DNA of 44,303 nt. Source: Calditrichota bacterium. Its GTDB lineage: Bacteria; Electryoneota; AABM5-125-24; Hatepunaeales; Hatepunaeaceae. Every line of letters starts with the position of its first letter. Positions within the stretch are counted from its first letter, which is position 1. Shown one piece after another: positions 8,552 through 17,969 of this stretch. The notes below the pieces were generated by a model. The model was not told the DNA's origin. It saw only the letters and a list, made by a program, of their open reading frames with translations, and made no database searches. Position numbers and translations under genes: made by a program. Location of the stretch: NCBI GenBank assembly GCA_016867855.1, contig VGIO01000005.1, positions 1-44,303 on the forward strand, read 5' to 3'.

Positions 8552-10312
8552 CTACACACGATTTTCCAGCGCGCCCTGCGTCTCCATCTCGGCTTGCACT
8601 AAATCCATCAAGGGCCGCACTGTATCGGCGCTGAGGTCGAACTTGGCGCCGGCGACCTCGAATAGCGTCGGCAGAGGCTTCGAGCCGCCCAGTTTGAGCG
8701 CGGCTAAATAGGCGTCGATAGCCTGGCGGCTGCCCTGACGGGCGTTGCGCCAAATTTGCAATGCGCCTAAAAGCGCTATGCCGTATTCGATATAATAGAA
8801 CGGATATTCAAATATGTGCAACTGCCCGTGCCAGCCGTAACGTGATACTTCTTCCCATCCGCTCCAATCGATGCCCTTGGCAAACCTATCCATAAGCGAC
8901 AGCCAGTAATCCGCCCGCTCGGAGCGGGTGTGTCCGGGATTAGTGTAAATCCAATGCTGGAAGGCGTCAACGGCGGCAATCCACGGCAGTATCGAAATAT
9001 CCCCCTGCATCTGATTGCAGCGCGCCCGCGCTGCATCCGCCGGCGAATAAAATTCCTCCAGATAAGGCATACCGAGATGCTCCATACTCATCGAGGCGAC
9101 CTCGGCGAACTCCATCGGCGAATGGCGGTAGTCGATGATGGGTTGGTCGGCGGCAGCGAGCGAATGGAAGGCGTGGCCGCCTTCGTGCAGCAAAGTCGTC
9201 AAATCGCGGTTCAAACCGACTGCGTTCATAAATATAAATGGCAGCCGTATCTCGGTCAGCGTCGATTGATAGCCGCCGGGCGCCTTTCCCTTGCGGCTGC
9301 CGAGGTCGAGCAAACCCAAATCCAACATTATATTGAACTGCTCGCCCAAACGCTTATCGACTTTATAGAAAATGTTCAAACAGCCTTGCGCTAATTCGTA
9401 ATCGGTCGTAAAAGGATACAACGGATCGCGGCCATACTTATCGCACTGCGTATCCCACGGTCGGATGGTGTCTATCTTCAAGGCTTGCCGCCGTTCCTCA
9501 AGCGATTTCTGCGTCAGCGGCACGACGAATTGTTCGACCGCCGTATGAAATTTGAAGCAGTCATCCGGTGTGTAGTCGAAGCGGTTAAAGCGGCGGAACT
9601 GATAATCGCGGAAGTTGGCAAAGCCGGCGTTCTTGGCAACTTGGGTGCGGAGTTTGAGCATCTCATCGAATAAGTCTTCCAATTTTTCCGTATCCTGCAT
9701 CCGCCGTTTAATGACGGTCTCCCAAGCCTCCTGCCGCAAGGCGCGGTCTTTATACTGTGCAAAGACGCCCATTTGCTGCATTGTGCGCTCCTGTCCTTGA
9801 AACATCACTGTCATCGCGCCCTGAATTTTCTGATATTGCTGCGAAAGTTTGTCCAGTTCTGTCTCGAGCGGGACATTCTCCTCGCGGAATAGTTCGACGG
9901 CGTTGCGAGTTGAGCGCAGCAGAACGCGGTAAAAGTCCGGGTCTAAATCGGCAGTGTAAGGACATTCCAGGAATTTTTTATCGAGCCGGAAGCCCAGCGG
10001 CTTCAGTTTGGGCATTATCTCTTCGATATAGAAGAGATAAGCGCTCTCGGCGGCTTGATTATCGGTGGCGCAGGTCATCGTGATATAACGTCGTGAGGCT
10101 TCCTCGCCGACCACCGCGCTCATTTCGCTGTTATCCTTCAGCCATTGGACTAATTCCTCGACCGACTTGATTTGGCGGTCGAGCAGACTATGATAGAGCA
10201 GTTCGAGACTTGCCCAGTTCCCAAGGTCGATATCGATAGGCGCGAAATGGCGCGGATATTGCGGCGCTGGGCGCGGCAAATCGGCTATTCGATTGACAAT
10301 TGATTCGTTCAA
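8552..10312 (-). CDS. M3 family oligoendopeptidase
   Basis: LLHEGGHAFHSLA zinc motif with downstream EFAEVASMSMEHLG; full-length 586 aa. Confidence 0.9.
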   Translation of the reverse strand: MNESIVNRIADLPRPAPQYPRHFAPIDIDLGNWASLELLYHSLLDRQIKSVEELVQWLKDNSEMSAVVGEEASRRYITMTCATDNQAAESAYLFYIEEIMPKLKPLGFRLDKKFLECPYTADLDPDFYRVLLRSTRNAVELFREENVPLETELDKLSQQYQKIQGAMTVMFQGQERTMQQMGVFAQYKDRALRQEAWETVIKRRMQDTEKLEDLFDEMLKLRTQVAKNAGFANFRDYQFRRFNRFDYTPDDCFKFHTAVEQFVVPLTQKSLEERRQALKIDTIRPWDTQCDKYGRDPLYPFTTDYELAQGCLNIFYKVDKRLGEQFNIMLDLGLLDLGSRKGKAPGGYQSTLTEIRLPFIFMNAVGLNRDLTTLLHEGGHAFHSLAAADQPIIDYRHSPMEFAEVASMSMEHLGMPYLEEFYSPADAARARCNQMQGDISILPWIAAVDAFQHWIYTNPGHTRSERADYWLSLMDRFAKGIDWSGWEEVSRYGWHGQLHIFEYPFYYIEYGIALLGALQIWRNARQGSRQAIDAYLAALKLGGSKPLPTLFEVAGAKFDLSADTVRPLMDLVQAEMETQGALENRV

Positions 10313-10340
10313 AAATTTTATCCTTTTTATTAGGGTTTAA

Positions 10341-10454
10341 TGAATAAATCGAAAAATGTCAAAACTGGCAAGGCGGACGCCCTCGTCCGCCGAAAAATCG
10401 TGCTTAAATGACGGCGGACGATGGCGTCCGCCTTGCCAGTTGGAGATTTATTCA
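10341..10454. repeat. Palindromic element, family A variant (copy 3)
   Basis: Terminal inverted repeats TGAATAAATC/GATTTATTCA; arms AACTGGCAAGGCGGACGCCCTCGTCCGCCG vs reverse complement with one mismatch; 19-nt loop 10393-10411. Confidence 0.82.
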
Positions 10455-10923
10455 GTATATCTTTATTATTTGGGGTTTTAAATATTAATTTCCAATGCAA
10501 TCCGTTCCACGAGGGAACGGTTTTTCAGTGGACTCAGTTGACAAAGTGGATCAAGTGGATGAATACTGGGACAATCTTTTATTCATTTCCTTGTTAACAT
10601 AGACTTGCTTTTTCCGGTCAAAGTTACTCTCCGAGCCAACGGACATAGCGATAGGGGTAATAGCCCGGCTCCAGGCAACGCTGGCTGTAGGTTTTAGGCT
10701 TTGGTATTAGGTTTTGGGATGACAGGCGTCTCGGCCTGTCCTACACCCCCCTTGCATCCCCCCGCAAGCGTGGGGAGAGCAGATGGCTGCCGACTACGAC
10801 GAGTCAGCAGCGGTTAATTGCCCGCCGTCGACTCACCGTAGTCGACGGCATAGTAACGTCAGTGCGAGTGCAGCGAAGCAATCTAACCGGCTTCAAGCAG
10901 CCGGGCTGCATTTAACATATTTA

Positions 10924-11307
10924 CTATGCCTCTTCCAGCCTTAACCGATTTCCCATCCGCCAGTGTATAGCGAACAACGGAATGGCGATTATGAAGTAAA
11001 TTCCCATCCATATAAGGTTATGCACAGCGTCGCGCTTTTGGGCTTGGATGGTTACATCGCGCTTGTCGAGCCAGCGAACTCTGAGATCTTCGTCAGACAG
11101 GCTTGGGGCTTTACCGCTCTTCTCCCAGTCGGTTTTAAATGATTGGAAGGTGGCGATTTCCTTCCAATGCCAGGGCGGCATTGTAAATTCAGGCCAGGCG
11201 ATGCTTAAAATACTGTATATCCCTATGCACAGGAATATTATCGCGCCCCCGACGCACGCCGCGCAGATTACATAAGCATAAATCTGCTTGATTAGACCTT
11301 TACGCAT
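10924..11307 (-). CDS. Small membrane protein of unknown function (two predicted TM segments)
   Basis: 127-aa ORF with hydrophobic segments IYAYVICAACVGGAIIFLCIGIYSIL and NLIWMGIYFIIAIPLFAIHW. Confidence 0.6.
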   Translation of the reverse strand: MRKGLIKQIYAYVICAACVGGAIIFLCIGIYSILSIAWPEFTMPPWHWKEIATFQSFKTDWEKSGKAPSLSDEDLRVRWLDKRDVTIQAQKRDAVHNLIWMGIYFIIAIPLFAIHWRMGNRLRLEEA

Positions 11308-11316
11308 ACGGTTTCC

Positions 11317-11354
11317 GATTTTGGATTTTGGATTTTGGATTTTGGATTTTGGAT
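11317..11354. repeat. 7-bp tandem repeat (GATTTTG)x5
   Basis: GATTTTGGATTTTGGATTTTGGATTTTGGATTTTGGAT read directly; immediately upstream of the minus-strand start at 11307. Confidence 0.9.
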
Positions 11355-11364
11355 TAAAAAAGAG

Positions 11365-11512
11365 TAAATTGCAAAAGTGATGATTAATCTAGAAAATTCA
11401 GACCATGGCAAGGCGGACGCTCTCGTCCGCCGAAAACCAAGCATAGAATGCGGCGGACGAGGATGTCCGCCTTGCCATCAGTTAATAAATCCAACACTTT
11501 TGCAATTACCTA
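11365..11512. repeat. MITE-like palindromic element, family A copy 2 (loop inverted relative to copy 1)
   Basis: Flanks match 1303-1449 in the same orientation; arms 11407-11432 and 11451-11476; loop 11433-11450 AAAACCAAGCATAGAATG is the exact reverse complement of the copy 1 loop. Confidence 0.87.
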
Positions 11513-11530
11513 AAAAGACAAGAGATTTCT

Positions 11531-11632
11531 AAGTTCTCCGCCCGCTTGCAAGGGATGAATATCCAAGTTCTCCCCCCGCTTGCAAGGGATGATTATCCAA
11601 GTTCTCCCCCCGCTTGCGGGGGGATTAAGGGG
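11531..11632. repeat. 34-bp tandem repeat, three units, last unit ending in a CCCCCC/GGGGGG hairpin
   Basis: AAGTTCTCCGCCCGCTTGCAAGGGATGAATATCC / AAGTTCTCCCCCCGCTTGCAAGGGATGATTATCC / AAGTTCTCCCCCCGCTTGCGGGGGGATTAAGGGG. Confidence 0.85.
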
Positions 11633-11639
11633 GGTGTAT

Positions 11640-13235
11640 TTACTTTTCCAACACCACCTTCTGCACCCGGCTCAAACCACCCGCTTTCAGTCGAAGAAAG
11701 TAGCACCCTGCCGGCAGACCGGCGGCATCCCAAACAAGGCGATATTCACCGGCAGACATAAAACCCCGATCCAACGTTCGTAGTTCCCGTCCGGTGTTGT
11801 CTATCAATACGATACTCACTTTCGACGCGGCAGGCAATTGGTAATTGAGCCTGAAAGCGCTGTTGAATGGATTTGGGTAGGCTGGACTGATCGTAAAAGA
11901 TAGCGGAGGAGTTGACGGGGATATTGGGATAGCAGAATAGTCGGATTCGAAGGCGCCCATATCGGGAGCATTGCCGTGATAGTCAGCCGGGGATAAATTT
12001 ACCAGCGTATCATCTTCCCAGATAAAGAAAGCCGTGCCGGCGTCGATGCAGGGGGAGCCTTCAGAAAGATGATAGTCGCCATTATTGTAATCGATAAATT
12101 GTGGAGATGCAGCGATGTTACCATCCAGCCAGCGGACTTGGGCGCTGTCATCTGCGCTTATCGATCGGCGGCCGCCGGCGATATCGCAATGCGAAACTGT
12201 GACGCTCGCTGCATTATCGACAGTAATTGTCAGCGGAGAATCACCGTAGATTATCGAATTTACTGCGATAAAATCAGAAGCCAGGAGATAGATAGCCGGC
12301 GTCCAGCCGAAAATCGGCGCCCAGGTGATGTTGCTATTCAGCATAAACGCATCTGAATTATCGACCATCGCTATATGCCATCCGTCAAATCCTTCCGTCA
12401 TATTGCCCGCCATAACACAGTGACGAATAAACGGAAAAGCCCCGCGCTCGACCATAATTCCACCGCCGCGATCGTTAGCGAAATTACCGCTAATGAGGCA
12501 ATTTTCGATCGATGGTTGACAATCAAGGCTGACCATAATCCCGCCGCCGCTGCTGTTTGCTGTGTTGCCTCTGATCGAACAGTTGCGGATAACCGGCCGG
12601 CAGTTGTCGAACATATTCACACCCCCGCCGTTCCAGGTTGCCTCGTTATCGTCTATGATGCAAGACAATATTTCTGGATTCGATGATTGCCCCACCCAAA
12701 TACCTCCACCGCCGGAGCCTACCCGATTATGCTCTATCCGGCAATATTCAATTCTCGGATGCGCATCCGGTTCGCAGGATAGACCTCCGCCGCGAGTCCG
12801 GGCATAATTGTCGATAATCTTACAAAACCGAATAGTTGGACTTGAATTTGAGCATCGAATGCCGCCGCCGTTGCCTTCAGACGCGCCGTTTGTTATAGTA
12901 AAACCATTTATACAAGCGTCTCGAGTCTCACCGTTTTCAAATGTGACTACCGTTCCGAATGAACCTCCATCGATGATGGTCGAATCGATATAAGTCGTAT
13001 CGCCGGTAGTCAGAAAGAGGCTGCCTACAACAATATCCTTGCTGTGGAAGTCGATGTTCTCAGAATAATTACCCGGCGCGACTAACACCGTGTCGCCATC
13101 CTCGGTGCCCTCGCCCGAGATGGCTGTCTGGATGGTCTCGAAGTCATTGGGGACGTTGACGACTTCGGCGAACAGGTTCTGACTCGCTGTCAGAGCGATG
13201 CAGATGCTGATGATGATTGTGTTTGCACTTTGCAT
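11640..13235 (-). CDS. Secreted right-handed beta-helix protein with T9SS CTD
   Basis: NVPNDFETIQTAISG...VLVAPGNYSENI start; repeated NCSIRGNTANSSGGGIMV-type coils; CTD ISPAYPNPFNSAFRLNYQLPAASKVSIVLIDNTGRELRTL...LPAGCYFLRLKAGGLSRVQKVVLEK. Confidence 0.85.
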   Translation of the reverse strand: MQSANTIIISICIALTASQNLFAEVVNVPNDFETIQTAISGEGTEDGDTVLVAPGNYSENIDFHSKDIVVGSLFLTTGDTTYIDSTIIDGGSFGTVVTFENGETRDACINGFTITNGASEGNGGGIRCSNSSPTIRFCKIIDNYARTRGGGLSCEPDAHPRIEYCRIEHNRVGSGGGGIWVGQSSNPEILSCIIDDNEATWNGGGVNMFDNCRPVIRNCSIRGNTANSSGGGIMVSLDCQPSIENCLISGNFANDRGGGIMVERGAFPFIRHCVMAGNMTEGFDGWHIAMVDNSDAFMLNSNITWAPIFGWTPAIYLLASDFIAVNSIIYGDSPLTITVDNAASVTVSHCDIAGGRRSISADDSAQVRWLDGNIAASPQFIDYNNGDYHLSEGSPCIDAGTAFFIWEDDTLVNLSPADYHGNAPDMGAFESDYSAIPISPSTPPLSFTISPAYPNPFNSAFRLNYQLPAASKVSIVLIDNTGRELRTLDRGFMSAGEYRLVWDAAGLPAGCYFLRLKAGGLSRVQKVVLEK

Positions 13236-13248
13236 AGCCTAGTCTCCC

Positions 13249-14895
13249 TTATCGGATTAAAACTGTTTTTTTAGTGAACATCTGCTCAGTTGCTTCAAGC
13301 CGGATGAAATACAATCCCGAACGCAGGTCTCCAGCGGTTAGGACTACTCTATGGAAGCCTGCCGACCGGCTGCCTTCCACCAGCCTTCTGACCACCCTCC
13401 CCTCCAAGTCGTAGAGCGCCAAACGCATTGGGACAGGCTTACTGAGCCTATAAACTATAGTAGTGAAAGCATTGTAGGGATTCGGATGAGGTTCATAAAG
13501 GATGACGGATGATGGATGACGGATGAATTCATCACCAACGGCACCGGGTCGAACGCCTATGCCCGATAGTCTGATAGTCTTAACGCTGTCCACCGGGTCG
13601 TTGGAGGTGATGAGCAGAGACGTGGTGTATTCCTGAATATTACGGGGCGAGAAGGTGACAGTCAAGATATACTCCCCCGCAGGCTGGACTATGGTGTCGC
13701 CAGCGAAATTATGGGCGAAAGCCTCTTCGTCTATTTCAAACCTGGAAATCACAAGCCCGGCATTACCGCGATTAATAATTGTAAGAGCCAATTCTGAGGC
13801 GCTGTCTATCAGGACCGCGCCGAAATGGAGCGAATCACTTGAGACGACTAAACCTGGTCCCTGGTGATAGTAATAAGCCCCCATATCCGCCCGCGTGCCG
13901 TCGGGATCGCGGAGCGATTCTGGGTCGCCGGCGTCAATGCAGGGGGAGTCAGCGGATAGGTGGTAGTCGCCGTTGTCGGGGTTGATGAAGATGGGAGCGG
14001 CGTTGATATTGTTTTCCTCATACACAAAATACCTACCTCGGAGTGCGTCTTCACCTCCCTCAATGTCGGACCAAGAAATAGTCAGTCTGAAGTTGTCGCT
14101 AACGCCGCCTCCATATATGTAGCTCATGTTGCCATCCCGTTCATTTCCCCAGGAAATAGAGTTCGTAATCAATAACCTCGTATTGTCGTTAGTAATGACC
14201 CAACTAACATCATTATCAACGAACGAACAGTGGTCGACCACGCAAGGATTGCAGGTCACAGGAGAAATCACACCGCGGCCGCGATTTTCCCTGAATGTGC
14301 AAAATTCGAATAGTGGTTCTTCTTCTGGAATAACCAACGAACCGTTGTAGTAGATTAATGCGCCACCTGATTCATTTCTATAAAATTCGCAGTGGCGAAA
14401 TCGTGGAGCGTGCCGGGTTTCACCTTCGTTCCAACCCCACCAGCCTACATATGCTATACCAAAGCGGAAAGCAGAATTATCTCTTATGATGCAGTGGTCA
14501 AAAATTGTGGCAAAGTCATCTCTGCCATAATATGCGCCTGCGAAGGTTCCCTGTTCATTGAGCGTCCCGGTTCCATTGCAGATAGTGAATCCGGTTATGA
14601 CTAACCTGCCTCTCGCTTCGATGTTGGAGTAGATCACGGATCCGCTATCGCCTCCGTTACATCCGTCAATTATTACAGATGCAGGATCGTCTGGATTTCC
14701 GATAAGAAATACTGGAGTTCGGATGCGCAGGTTCTCGACATACTCGCCCGGTGCGACCATTACCGTATCTCCACTACGAGAAACGAGAATCCCAATTTGG
14801 ATTGTCTCGCATTCGTCGGGGACGTTGAAGATACGGGCATTCGCAATGCTAATGCTAATGATGATGTTGAGGAAGATGAAGATGGTTCGATTCAT
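13249..14895 (-). CDS. Secreted beta-helix protein with ASH/choice-of-anchor-like domain and T9SS CTD
   Basis: NVPDECETIQIGI...VMVAPGEYVENL; SDSLHFGAVLIDSASELALTIINRGNAGLVIS (HYDIN/ASH-like); CTD PHPNPYNAFTTIVYRL...LRSGLYFIRLEATEQMFTKKTVLIR. Confidence 0.82.
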   Translation of the reverse strand: MNRTIFIFLNIIISISIANARIFNVPDECETIQIGILVSRSGDTVMVAPGEYVENLRIRTPVFLIGNPDDPASVIIDGCNGGDSGSVIYSNIEARGRLVITGFTICNGTGTLNEQGTFAGAYYGRDDFATIFDHCIIRDNSAFRFGIAYVGWWGWNEGETRHAPRFRHCEFYRNESGGALIYYNGSLVIPEEEPLFEFCTFRENRGRGVISPVTCNPCVVDHCSFVDNDVSWVITNDNTRLLITNSISWGNERDGNMSYIYGGGVSDNFRLTISWSDIEGGEDALRGRYFVYEENNINAAPIFINPDNGDYHLSADSPCIDAGDPESLRDPDGTRADMGAYYYHQGPGLVVSSDSLHFGAVLIDSASELALTIINRGNAGLVISRFEIDEEAFAHNFAGDTIVQPAGEYILTVTFSPRNIQEYTTSLLITSNDPVDSVKTIRLSGIGVRPGAVGDEFIRHPSSVILYEPHPNPYNAFTTIVYRLSKPVPMRLALYDLEGRVVRRLVEGSRSAGFHRVVLTAGDLRSGLYFIRLEATEQMFTKKTVLIR

Positions 14896-14905
14896 TAGCG
14901 ACTTC

Positions 14906-17636
14906 CTACTTCATTAAAACGGCTTTTATTGTCCTTGATTCTTTTTCGGATTGAAGTCGGATCAGGTAAATCCCACCGGGCAGCCCTTCAGCGATCCAAA
15001 CGAGAGATTGCTTCGACTCTTCGTTCCTCACTAAGGCAAGTTGTGAGGTCAGATCAGTGACGAGCCTACCGGAAAGGTCGAACACTCTCAAGGTGGCTTT
15101 CCGATTTATCGAGCCTGAAAACCTAATTGTCGTTAAGGAGTTAAAGGGGTTCGGGAAAGGTTCTTCGAGCCTAAATGATGTCAACAACGAATGCTCTGAT
15201 TCTTCATAACTATTTGGACCGACAACCTCAAGATGAACTGGCACTATGGCTATAACGCCATTTTGAGGAACTTCGAATACAATCTCGCCTTCATAGACTC
15301 CTGACGCGAACGTCCAGTTATTGTTCAATCCCATAGTGCGAAGTTCAAGCGAAAGCACGACCTGTTGGCTGGCAACAAGTTCGCCGTGGTCGGGAGATAT
15401 CGTCAGCCATTCATGGTTTGGGCGAATCTGCCAGATTTCAAGCATATCGTTGCCATTAGCCTCAGAGATATTAGCGACATCCATCAATACCTGACAGCCA
15501 TACTGGTCGAAGTTCTGGCATATGAACAATCCTGACCTGCCTGTCGCGGCACCGTCTTGAAACTGGAAAACAGTCTCGATTCGATGAATTTGAGGATCAG
15601 AGGATATCTTCTTGACCGTCATCCCTGATTCGTAGGACACGTCAATAAGATAGAGAGGCAGACTGTCAGGATCGCTGCCAACCCATTCCAGACCATAGAG
15701 TCTCAAACCCCGATTATTGAGTCTTACTCCCAAATTATTACCGTTTCGATCATAAGCAGCAACATCGGTCGTGGTTCCCGATATCCAGAGCGTTTCTATC
15801 GTTGGATCGAAGGCTATGTTGGCGTTCAGACTGTAAGGTCCGCGCCACCTTCGAACAACATTGCCTTCGGTATTTATGGCAAAAACCGTTTCTTCACCTG
15901 ATCCCCATATCAGTTCCCCATCCCACTCCAAGTCTTTGAAGCCATACTGGCTGCTGGTCGGCTGGGGAAAGTTGCCCACAAAATTGCCTTCCAAATCAAT
16001 GACATAGACCATATTAGTAGGGTCTCCGGGCAAGCCGTTACCTGCCGCATAGAAATATCGCCCGTCAAAGGCGACTCCTTGAATGCGATTGTCTCCCGTA
16101 ATTTCCCCGGCAGCGATAGTTTGGCGCAACGTTCCGAGCGAAACTCCAGCGCCGCCACTTGTAAGTTACAGCGCTCCATTCCAGATCAATCGCTTCCGGA
16201 TTAGTGAGCATGATTTCTACCGTAGCCATCTCTCCTGAATCGACTACAAGGGAAATTTCCTCAGGATTGAGAAGCAAATTTATCGGATCCAGCCCGATAT
16301 CAAACCAAAGCGAATCGTTGGGGAAGGCCGTTGTATCTACAACGACTGGAACATAACCACGCGCTCCAAGCCTCAATTCCATCTGCGTCCCATTGGCGCT
16401 AACCGGCAGTTGCATCCACCATTCACCCAGGCTGTCGGTGACCGCTACGATGCCCAATTGCGAAGGTATTCTCAGGTTGATAAATGGTTCATCGGTTACA
16501 GCGTCAAAGACTCTTCCGGCCAGGATCGCAAAAAATTGACTAAAGTAGAGCGCCCCCATATCTGCTCTTGTCCCATCGGGATCGGGAGGTAGGTTTGGGT
16601 CTCCAGCGTCGATGCAGGGAGAGGCTTCAGTCAGGCGATGATCGCCGTTGCCAGCGTCCACAAAGCATGGATTTTCGTCGATATTACCCTCACCCCAGTT
16701 GATATGATCGTCCACATAGTGGATTGAGCCGCGACCACCCTCCATATTGGTGTAAGAAATGTTAATTTGACTGTTAGGGTTCTCATCCCAAGTCGAGATC
16801 ATATCATCGCCCTGCTCCCGCCAGAGTATGCAGTTTATAAGGTTTATCGTAGCGCGATTAATCGAGATGGCATTACGAATCCAATCCGCCTGGATGCGCT
16901 GTCTCCCTATGGTGCAGTTGATAAGTGTAAGGCTGGATCTGCTTATGCCAATAGCGTGACCGGTGGGCCCTTCGGATTCCCCACCGGTGTTGTCGAAGAA
17001 GTTACATCTGGTTAAGGTTGCATTTGCTCCCCAACCGACATGCATTCCACCACCTACAAAACCAGCAGTATTCGACAGGAATTCGCAATCCGTTATGACG
17101 GGATTGGCGGCTTGCCCTTGAATGTCAATTCCGGCGCCGCCTGCGCTATTGTTCTCAGAAATTGTGCAGTTAGAAATACTCGGACCGGCGATGCTGCATC
17201 GTATTCCATTGCCGCTATTGCGTGTAATCAGGCAGGCATTTATGCATGGATTGGCGCTTTCACAGAAAATGCCTCCATCAGTGTCAGCTCTTCCACCTGT
17301 GAGTGTGAAACCGACAATTTCAGCCTCTTCTGTTTCGCCATTGGCGAAGGTGACGACGCGGCCGCGCGCTTGCGGCCGGATAACTGTTTCTGCGACGAAC
17401 TGCCAGTCGCCCGTCGTCATATAGCGACTACCGACAATGATATTTTTCCCTAAGAAGTTAATACTCTCACGATACTCACCCGGCGCTACCAGCACCGTAT
17501 CCCCGTCTTCTGCCGCATCGATGCCGCCTTGGATGGTTCCGATATCGTCGGGAACATTGATCACGGCAGTGTATCCGGTTGTTGTGAAGACAATGCCGAC
17601 CACCGCGCTGAGAATAGAAACATTATAGCGGGACAT
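14906..17636 (-). pseudogene. Beta-helix / CarboxypepD_reg-like / propeller-like secreted protein with T9SS CTD, split by an apparent 1-nt frameshift near 16150-16180
   Basis: ORF 17768..16065 (likely start ATG 17636) carries helix and regulatory-like domains then degenerates after NPEAIDLEWSA. The next frame continues SGGAGVSLGTLRQTIAAGEITGDNRIQGVAFDGRYFYAAG and ends with CTD PFPNPFNSLTTIRF...LPGGIYLIRLQSEKESRTIKAVLMK. Confidence 0.72.
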
Positions 17637-17969
17637 AATTCCACTGGTTTGGATTATTGAGAAATCGCAGCCTTTTCGACTTATGCTGGCAGAACGCCAG
17701 TCCACGCAAGGTGATATTAATCGCAGAACTGAAATTGGTATATATCTAAACAAGGATAAGTTATGCAATTATTCCAAATTGATTGCACAAAACAAAATAC
17801 TTCGTTATTTTATAATTTACAAATTTTTTATTTCGATTTTCGATGACTTCGATAATGCAGCGGGCAGAGACGCCCGCCATACCGGCTGTCAACCGCAGAG
17901 GTTGACAGCCGACTTTACTTGCATCTTACGCCTTTCCAATATTTTAACTTTCAAACTTTCGAACTTTCT

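Noticed and set aside
8985-9400. 154-aa plus-strand ORF antisense to the M3 peptidase
   Set aside because: Antisense to the conserved catalytic region of a confident CDS.
1303-11512. Family-A copies as CRISPR repeats or a composite transposon bounding 1.3-11.5 kb
   Set aside because: Only dispersed copies with no spacer array, and no transposase in between; the flanking copies are in direct orientation but the intervening genes look like ordinary host genes.
17683-17770. Possible eroded CTD remnant on the minus strand (YHLAWTGVLPA-like) upstream of the third tandem beta-helix gene
   Set aside because: Very short, with stops in frame; similarity to YRLVWDAAGLPAG is too weak to claim without alignment statistics.
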